Origin: Beroe ovata
Lineage: Eukaryota; Ctenophora; Nuda; Beroida; Beroidae
Assembly (NCBI GenBank): GCA_946803715.1
Contig: CAMPET010000255.1
Span: 18,353-31,000, forward strand
Reading direction: 5' to 3'
Length of the DNA stretch: 12,648 bases
The stretch's first letter is position 1, and every line of letters begins with the position of its first letter. This document shows, piece after piece, positions 8,501 through 12,648 of the stretch. Both the position numbers and the translations under genes were made by a program. The notes beneath the pieces are model-generated. The model was given only the letters and a program-made list of their open reading frames with translations. It made no database searches and was not told the DNA's origin.

Positions 8501-10582
8501 ATGACGGCGTAGTTGACAGACAATAATACACAACGTCAAAACATGACTTTTGACGATTGGGAAACCTATTAGTCACAAATTGCTGACACCACTGCATAGT
8601 GGTCACGTAGGAATGCTTGCGAAGGAATTTGCTGACACCAGTTCGTCAGAACAGGGCTTTGTGACGATTGGGGTACTCATTCGTCACAACCTGCTGACAC
8701 CACTGCATAGCGGTCACGTAGGTATGCTTGCGAAGGAATTCGCTGACACCAGTTCGTCAAAGCAGGACTTTGTGACGATTGGGGTACTCATTCGTCACAA
8801 CCTGCTGACACCACTGCATACCGATGACGTAGGTATGCTTGCTAAGGAATTTGTTGACACCATTGCGTCAGAACAGGGCTGTGTGACGATTGGGAAACCT
8901 ATTCGTCACAAATTGCTGACACTACTGCATAGCGGTCACGTAGGTATGCTCGCGAAGGAATTAGTTGACACCATTTCGTCAGAACAGGGCTGTGTTTACT
9001 GTGTCGATAGGGTTATTCGTCGCAATTCGCTGACACCACTGGATAACTGTTACGATGGAATTCACCTCACATTTCTTGACATTATATCTGACACTGAGCT
9101 ACATGCTTTGATCTTGGGTGCCGAAGTGATAGGGTCACATCTCACAGTATAATTTCGGGCAGTCGCACTTTCTGATCATGTATACGTCTGGCGCGTCGAC
9201 ATTGCCATAACAAAGTTTTCATCTCTCTTCGCTTGTCTGTCAGTTAACTCTATTCTTACGGAGCGCGCGTATGTTATTAAACATGGTCTCTCAAAACAAA
9301 ACTCCAGAATTACGCTGACATTCCAATTCTCAGGAGAAGGAAAGTAGACCATTGAGTAGATCGGGATACGAGTATATCAAGCTACCCAGCCCTGCGCCCA
9401 CATCATCCAAGCGGAAAACACAGTGTGGCCACGCTTCTTGGGTCAATGTCGTTATACCAGGTAGGAATAATCAATGATTAACCTAATAATATTTTAGCCT
9501 CGATTCCTTTATTTTGGCCTTTTCGAATCTAGAGATAACGGAATCATTGGGGAGGGGTTAACATTATTTCAATCACTTGACAGCGTTCCTCAATTTAGAT
9601 TGGTTGACGCTGTCACGTGACTAAAAATTCTAATCTTGTCGCTTGTGACCCCTCCCCAATAATAACTTCATAACGTTCCCTATTCTAGTACGCCCACAAC
9701 GATAACGACATATCATAACCTATATTCCGAGTAGTAGCCATCATAAAACTACTAACCATATTGCAGCTTATGATCCAGCCGATCTCTCAGCAGTGTCTTC
9801 AGGTAAGTATAACTATAGCAACAAGTGATCTCTCAGCATATTTGACCCTGAATCTTACCATATTTCGCGACAGAAATGTCATTCATGAACGATCTTTTCT
9901 TATAGTAGCAGGACTCAAGGTTCACGTTTTAACTGATCTTATTCGTACAGAAACCTATCATCTATCTTACTACCTTTTTTCTCTCTACTGAAATTTGCAT
10001 GAAGCGATCCACTTGAAGCCCTTCAAAAATTCAGAAATTTAGTGTTCAGTGTTAACAAGCTACAGATCAATGACTGGCAACTTTCAGCTCACGAATTGAT
10101 GGAATCCCTGGAGTCGGAAGAAGAGGAGGGTGACATTGCGGAGGAGGCAAGACCGAAGGGGAAGAAGAAAGGGAAAATGAGTCCAGCAACTTCGAGGAAA
10201 GATAGATCTGCAACACCAGAGGTCAGTGACTATAGCTTTGCCCTTTTCTCTCCAGCATAGAATGTGTGGAAAACAAGATATTGCCCCATTAAATTGTCTG
10301 CCGGGGACCACTCCAATACACACACACATTCTTCAGGATAAAGAGAAGTGGAGGAAGGAAGGGCCGAGAGCCGAACGTGACAAGGACTTGCTACAATACG
10401 CTGCTCCCGGCATGTACGTTATCAAAGTCGAGGATGTCACAGAGCCGAAGTTCTTTGGCAGAACACTGGAGCCGATATTCATGAAAGTGAACGTTCTACG
10501 AGTCAAGAAATCGTCCACAAAGTATCTCATCCCGAAATCGATCAATCCGACACCAGCTCCCTCTAAAAAGTCAGATAAATAA
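5419..10582 (+). CDS. MORN1: MORN repeat-containing protein 1 orthologue, complete, 12 exons
   Basis: Exons: 5419-5557, 5672-5794, 5893-6071, 6193-6343, 6430-6549, 6712-6798, 7011-7198, 7407-7430, 9334-9460, 9767-9802, 10088-10221, 10337-10582. The total is 1554 nt (517 aa); every junction is GT-AG and phase-consistent. About eight MORN repeats (YxGxW/F...GxG) fill residues 10-215. Next come a beta-rich module ending in a DTPFGEA motif (near 290), an acidic and Ser/Lys-rich linker (330-436), and a C-terminal module with GMYVIKVEDVTEPKFFGR (from 461). The order, length (human MORN1 is about 500 aa) and C-terminal YV.....VT.P.F.GR pattern match vertebrate MORN1. MORN repeats generally bind membranes or scaffold partners; the role of animal MORN1 is poorly known. 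The start is the first ATG after an in-frame stop at 5407. Confidence 0.88.
5672..6549 (+). CDS. MORN1: MORN1 exons 2-5: MORN repeat array
   Basis: Exons 5672-5794, 5893-6071, 6193-6343 and 6430-6549 carry successive repeats YYKGDF, VYVGEF, RYTGQW, IYSGHF, RYEGDW, VYEGQF and TYSGLW, each followed by GxGxM/Y-type residues. Exon 2 could use GTTGGT at 5795 or GTGAAG at 5799 as donor; only the first keeps the frame with exon 3. Introns are 98, 121 and 86 nt. The array ends in a segment like that following the repeats in MORN1 (INHGESFSIG). Confidence 0.88.
6624..6719. repeat. 48-bp tandem duplication covering a 3' splice site
   Basis: A 48-bp unit starting CTCCATATTTTACAGACTCC occurs at 6624-6671 and 6672-6719 with few differences. 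Each unit contains two copies of the acceptor-like string ATATTTTACAG, so intron 5 ends in four potential acceptors; the last leads into exon 6. Confidence 0.9.
6712..7430 (+). CDS. MORN1: MORN1 exons 6-8, including a 24-nt microexon
   Basis: Exon 6 (6712-6798) and exon 7 (7011-7198) encode the domain after the MORN array, with FDTPFGEARL resembling the conserved ...TPFG... stretch of MORN1. Exon 8 (7407-7430) is a 24-nt microexon, SDSESEDE, between a good polypyrimidine acceptor (ccctttacctgaccag) and GTAAAA. Exon 6 has a second acceptor 9 nt downstream (6721) in the same frame. Exon 7 has in-frame alternatives at 7017 and 7023. Confidence 0.75.
7527..8104. repeat. copy A of a ~575-bp direct duplication
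   Basis: The segment starting TGTGTGATTAGCCCTGTG is nearly identical to 8106-8676, with roughly 5% substitutions by eye and several small indels. Copy A stops inside its second 111-bp repeat, exactly at the N at 8105, after which copy B begins again from the start. Confidence 0.9.
8105..8105. other. single ambiguous base (N) at a duplication junction
   Basis: This is the only N in the window. It stands exactly where copy A ends and copy B starts, which marks it as an assembly join rather than a random miscall. Confidence 0.95.
8106..8676. repeat. copy B of the ~575-bp direct duplication
   Basis: This matches copy A at an offset of 579 nt at its start and 572 nt at the repeat array, so copy B has a net loss of seven bases. 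It runs without a break into the remaining 111-bp repeats, so it is probably the correctly placed copy. Confidence 0.9.
8551..9105 (+). repeat. 111-bp tandem repeat array, ~4.5 units
   Basis: Units begin with TGACGATTGGG at 8551, 8662, 8773 and 8884; a fifth degenerate unit follows from about 8995. Two further units lie in copy A (7979 and 8090). The period is exactly 111 nt, so one plus-strand frame stays open through the array (to a stop after 9152), encoding 37-residue units with a GHVGMLAKEF core. The other plus frames have a stop in every unit. There is no ATG-led start and no convincing acceptor, so coding is unproven: it may be a minisatellite, a decayed exon array or an unknown repeat protein fragment. 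Confidence 0.8.
9334..10221 (+). CDS. MORN1: MORN1 exons 9-11: low-complexity linker
   Basis: Exon 9 (9334-9460) encodes a Ser/Pro/Lys-rich stretch ending VNVVIP. Exon 10 (9767-9802) is a 36-nt exon (YDPADLSAVSS). Exon 11 (10088-10221) has a run of Glu (LESEEEEGD), then Lys-rich KGKKKGK and Ser/Thr-rich sequence. All phases fit (0/1, 1/1, 1/0). The segment is probably disordered; it is supported by splice sites and phase more than by homology. Confidence 0.7.
9535..9675. mobile_element. foldback / MITE-like element in MORN1 intron 9
   Basis: ATTGGGGAGGGGT (9545-9557) and ACCCCTCCCCAAT (9648-9660) are perfect 13-bp inverted repeats. Inside them, TCACTTGACAGCG (9574-9586) pairs with CGCTGTCACGTGA (9608-9620) with one mismatch. 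ATAACG occurs on both flanks (9535-9540 and 9670-9675) and could be a target-site duplication. There is no coding capacity. The assignment to a DNA-transposon MITE is inference; the structure itself is visible. Confidence 0.6.
10337..10582 (+). CDS. MORN1: MORN1 exon 12: conserved C-terminal module
   Basis: This terminal exon follows ...cacattcttcag. It encodes an Arg/Lys/Glu-rich helix, then the conserved APGMYVIKVEDVTEPKFFGR segment also present near the C-terminus of vertebrate MORN1, and a Lys/Ser/Pro tail to TAA. Confidence 0.88.
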   Translation, partial: DKEKWRKEGPRAERDKDLLQYAAPGMYVIKVEDVTEPKFFGRTLEPIFMKVNVLRVKKSSTKYLIPKSINPTPAPSKKSDK

Positions 10583-10583
10583 A
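10578..10583 (+). terminator. AATAAA poly(A) signal overlapping the MORN1 stop codon
   Basis: The hexamer AATAAA contains the UAA stop of MORN1. An ATTAAA variant at 10733-10738 is a second candidate for a longer 3' end. Which is used cannot be told from the sequence. Confidence 0.45.
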
Positions 10584-10920
10584 GCCCAGTACCCCTACCC
10601 CAAGATACAGTTTGTAGATGTCTGTTCTATAGAAGTGAACCAGATTTGATTGTATATAATGTGAATGGTCCATACATTACAGTTATAAATATTTCATACT
10701 TCGTGACTGATAACATCGTGGCAAGAACTTCGATTAAAAACCGGGGCATTTGATTTGAAATCAATGATTTGAGAAAAATTATGCAACTGGTTAAATGCCT
10801 AATCTTTTCGGATTACTCAAGAATTCTTCGTCCTTCGAAGAATATTTCAATAACAGAATTATAAAAATTCAAGAAGGTTTTCTCTCGCCTTCTTGCCCCT
10901 ATAAATGTTGTCCATATATG
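10583..10920 (+). other. MORN1 3' flank
   Basis: The sequence is AT-rich, probably 3' untranslated region and downstream DNA. No coding exon or RNA gene was found on either strand; short open frames here show no family features. Confidence 0.5.
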
Positions 10921-10929
10921 TTGTCCATG

Positions 10930-11245
10930 CATGGCACGACCGTCTGTGCGCGCGCCGCGCGAACGCGCATATTCCGCGCAAACTTCAATGATATCAACCA
11001 ATTAGGAGTTCGCGCGTGCCGTAAACGCGAGCCTTCCAGGAAAATTCTTATCGTTATCTGATTCGGCAGGTCGTCGGATTTCCTGACATTGCCTATCTGC
11101 AGTTATTGGCTGACGTCACAGAATGTTGAGTCTGATTGACAATTATCCTGGTTCTATCATTACAAGTGTCAAGTTCCAGAGCTAATACATTCCATCAAAG
11201 AGTCACACACAAACACGACAGTGACGTAACGAAATAACGTCAGAA
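10930..11245. promoter_or_regulatory. CpG cluster with CCAAT and CRE-type sites
   Basis: A CpG-dense core (GTGCGCGCGCCGCGCGAACG near 10947, TTCGCGCGTGCC near 11010) is followed by ATTGG (inverted CCAAT, 11105-11109) directly abutting a perfect palindromic CRE, TGACGTCA (11111-11118). Farther on are two half-conserved CREs in opposite orientation, TGACGTAA (11222-11229) and TAACGTCA (11235-11242). This is classic promoter architecture (NF-Y plus CREB/ATF), but it lies between two convergent 3' ends. I found no gene starting here; a non-coding RNA or an enhancer is possible. Confidence 0.45.
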
Positions 11246-11764
11246 AGACGGATCATATTACATTATTACATGCCCCCTGCAGCCGCTGCCCAAATAGAAG
11301 CTTGGATCTGAATCCACTTGAAAAATTGATAAAAGTGATTTGAATTTATGTGCATTATGCAATTACTACATATTTAGCTATTGTAATCGGTACGAATAAA
11401 ACAACTTGATTAAACAATGTTATGCAACGTATTTCCATTCTAAAACACATAATGAACATGATAAGTAGCATATTATGGGCATCGTTCTCTTGAACACCCG
11501 TAACGTAACTCATCAATTCAAAAATAGAAAATATTGTACACCCATAGAAATCGTGATTTTGTATGCAAAAAACCTTCTCCAGGTAACCAAGACAAGAAGA
11601 GTTTGATACTTCGTTCCAAAAATCATAGAAATGAGAATTGAGATAAGCACTTAAATGTAGCTAAGATTGTTCTAAACGTCATAAAAGTCAATCAATGAAC
11701 GTCAAATTGTTTCAAATAAGTCTTTCCGACCAACATTTACAAGTCTATGATGAAACACACACGA
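11246..11764. other. intergenic region between MORN1 and Shc 3' ends
   Basis: The sequence is AT-rich, without recognisable exons or repeats on either strand. The end of the Shc 3' untranslated region may lie here, but no clear minus-strand AATAAA was found. Confidence 0.4.
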
Positions 11765-11767
11765 AGG

Positions 11768-11940
11768 TATACGTCATGCGTGTATACCATGTGTATACGT
11801 CATGTGTATATCATGTGTATACGTCATGCGTGTATACCATGTATATACGTCATGCGTGTATACCATGTATATACGTCATGTGTGTATACCATGTGTATAC
11901 GTCATGTGTATACGTCATGTGTGTATACGTCATGTGTATA
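11768..11940. repeat. TACGTCAT minisatellite in the Shc 3' untranslated region
   Basis: A degenerate tandem array with units of about 12-14 nt, grouped into higher-order units of about 26 nt, built from GTATACGTCATG(C/T)GTGTATACCAT-like elements. ACGTCA (half CRE) occurs eight times, and the palindrome GTATAC occurs in most units. The array begins 12 nt after the Shc stop codon on the minus strand, so it should be transcribed in the Shc 3' untranslated region. Confidence 0.88.
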
Positions 11941-11952
11941 GTCCGGTTTTTA

Positions 11953-12081
11953 TCAGGGTGGCTGTGGTACGGGTCGTATAATTCTGAGTGTACACCCTTC
12001 ACTCACAATGCACTCGCCACTAGTTGCATAGTGAGTCACCAAATCTGTGATGCTCACAAACTTCCTATCTCGAGTTCGAAT
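11953..12081 (-). CDS. SHC: Shc terminal exon (second half of SH2)
   Basis: The acceptor is excellent (aactcccccctcccag). The 43 codons, including the TGA at 11955-11953, encode IRTRDRKFVS, ITDLVTHY and a tail ending IIRPVPQPP. Position, phase and spacing all fit the end of a Shc SH2 domain. The Pro-rich final residues are a divergent feature. Confidence 0.82.
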   Translation of the reverse strand: MRTRDRKFVSITDLVTHYATSGECIVSEGCTLRIIRPVPQPP

Positions 12082-12451
12082 CTGGGAGGGGGGAGTTAAC
12101 ATTTAACTCTGATCTCAGACGCGACTAAATGACATTATGTCGAGAGTAGTAAGAAATGTGCCTATGTAATCAATATAACGATGTGGTTTTCTGATTTTTC
12201 CCGATAATTCGGATGCACCGAACTCCAACAACTCCAAACACGTTATCGCGTACAGACTACATAAATAACATGGCATACATTGTACCTGTCCCTGTGGATC
12301 GACGAGCAGCAAGTGTCGAACACTCCCCGTATCCATACAGCTGAGTACAAACTGTCCGTTACCGTGTGACCTGACCAGATAGTCGCCCTGATACTTCAGC
12401 CTCCGCTCCGCTTCCTCCCTGTTTATCTTGCCGTGAAACCAACTCATTTCC
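11953..12451 (-). CDS. SHC: Shc-type adaptor protein, C-terminal SH2 domain (5' end missing)
   Basis: Two minus-strand exons, 12451-12286 and 12081-11953, joined by a 204-nt intron in phase 0, give 97 residues: a complete SH2 domain ending at the C-terminus. Seen: WFHGKI..EEAERRL (helix A region), GDYLVRS (strand B with the phosphotyrosine-binding Arg), GQFVLS, RHLLLVDPQGQ (strand D), then IRTRDRKFVSITDLVTHY and a short tail. The LLLVDP.G and RT.D..F.S...L...Y patterns are typical of Shc rather than Src, Fes or Crk SH2 domains. Shc proteins link phosphotyrosine receptors to Grb2/Ras; their PTB and central region, upstream of the SH2, would lie beyond the right edge. The gene is tail-to-tail with MORN1. 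Fes/Fer-type SH2 is the main alternative, but no kinase domain follows. Confidence 0.8.
12286..12451 (-). CDS. SHC: Shc exon with first half of SH2
   Basis: The exon begins after ...cccagacag with one base completing a codon split with the missing upstream exon, then E-M-S-W-F-H-G. It ends GGACAG|GTACAA in phase 0. The Met at 12447 is probably internal. The Glu of the usual LVRES motif is replaced (LVRSH), and the following BC loop is two to three residues shorter than in vertebrate Shc. Confidence 0.82.
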
Positions 12452-12633
12452 CTGTCTGGGATGAGTGACGATGTTCACTAATAATTGGGTTAATTATCAT
12501 TAGTCACGAGCCTGATGAGTCATGAACTTCAGCACATAACACATCATCACTCAGTGACTAATATGATTTTAACATGTTGCTGTATTACATACGTACACTT
12601 GTGTCATACATACTGGCACTACGACACTCACGT
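12452..12633 (-). other. Shc upstream intron (partial)
   Basis: No exon is recognisable. It contains a palindromic AP-1 site, ATGAGTCAT (12515-12523), flanked by the inverted pair ATTAGTCAC (12499-12507) and GTGACTAAT (12554-12562). Confidence 0.5.
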
Positions 12634-12648
12634 ACACACACACACACA
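12634..12648. repeat. (AC)n microsatellite at the right edge
   Basis: An AC dinucleotide run of at least seven units reaches the last base of the window. It is the complement of the TG run at the left edge. Confidence 0.93.

Larger units (their letters stand above)
7431..9333 (+). other. MORN1 intron 8 (1903 nt), repeat-bearing
   Basis: This is the largest MORN1 intron, between GAG|GTAAAA and ...ccaattctcag. Most of its length is a near-duplicate pair of segments (7527-8104 and 8106-8676) and an array of 111-bp repeats. Reading straight from exon 8 to exon 9 keeps the frame, so nothing in it is needed for MORN1. Confidence 0.75.

Noticed and set aside
8551-9105. CRISPR array
   Set aside because: Units are 111 bp, contiguous with no spacers, and the context is an animal intron.
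10333-10545. Minus-strand open frame opposite the last MORN1 exon
   Set aside because: The plus strand carries the conserved C-terminal MORN1 module; nothing supports the antisense frame.
10795-11061. Plus-strand open frame of 88 codons running through the CpG cluster
   Set aside because: No family features, Arg-rich only because of the CpG-rich DNA; promoter-like sequence explains the composition better.
11695-12099. Long plus-strand open frames rich in Val-Tyr-Thr-Cys-Ile
   Set aside because: They are translations of the TACGTCAT minisatellite, which lacks stops by composition, and they overlap the Shc terminal exon on the other strand.
12115-12285. Read-through extension of the SH2 exon leftward
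   Set aside because: SH2 similarity stops exactly at CAG|GTACAA and resumes at the exon starting 12081, so this part is intron.

Overview
The window is animal nuclear DNA. It has three spliced genes with canonical GT-AG introns, most of them about 80-310 nt, in an AT-rich background with dinucleotide microsatellites at both ends. The genes are animal-specific signalling genes (a TGF-beta/activin type II receptor-like gene and a Shc adaptor) and a MORN1-type gene. Divergent family members, small introns, an L2/CR1-like retrotransposon tail and signs of heterozygous haplotypes suggest an early-branching invertebrate, most likely a sponge. That placement is inference. I rebuilt all exons by hand from splice sites and reading-frame phase; every junction inside the three models is phase-consistent.

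Layout. (1) 1-3511, minus strand: a type II activin/TGF-beta receptor-like gene, 5' end complete. It has a signal-peptide exon, a three-finger ectodomain, a transmembrane exon, a kinase N-lobe and a catalytic-loop exon; the rest of the kinase runs off the left edge or lies in an uncertain exon at 702-793. The kinase is degenerate (glycine loop lost, beta-3 Lys to Arg, HRD to HGD, catalytic-loop Lys to Cys), so this looks like a pseudokinase receptor. (2) 3512-5418: intergenic, with a CpG-rich promoter-like block (about 4090-4380) and a dead 3' fragment of an L2/CR1/Jockey-like LINE (about 4420-5045). (3) 5419-10582, plus strand: a complete 12-exon MORN1 orthologue, 517 aa, including a 24-nt microexon. 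Its large intron 8 holds a 111-bp tandem repeat and a near-duplicate of about 575 bp with a single N at the junction, probably an assembly join of two haplotypes. Intron 9 holds a foldback/MITE-like element; intron 5 has a duplicated 3' splice site. (4) 10583-11952: convergent intergenic space with an orphan CpG/CCAAT/CRE promoter-like cluster and a TACGTCAT minisatellite. (5) 11953-12451, minus strand: the last two exons of a Shc-type adaptor, encoding a complete C-terminal SH2 domain; the PTB part lies beyond the right edge.

The receptor and MORN1 are head-to-head; MORN1 and Shc are tail-to-tail. Nothing suggests a shared pathway. The most interesting biology is the probable catalytically dead type II receptor: if expressed, it could act as a decoy or scaffold in TGF-beta signalling.
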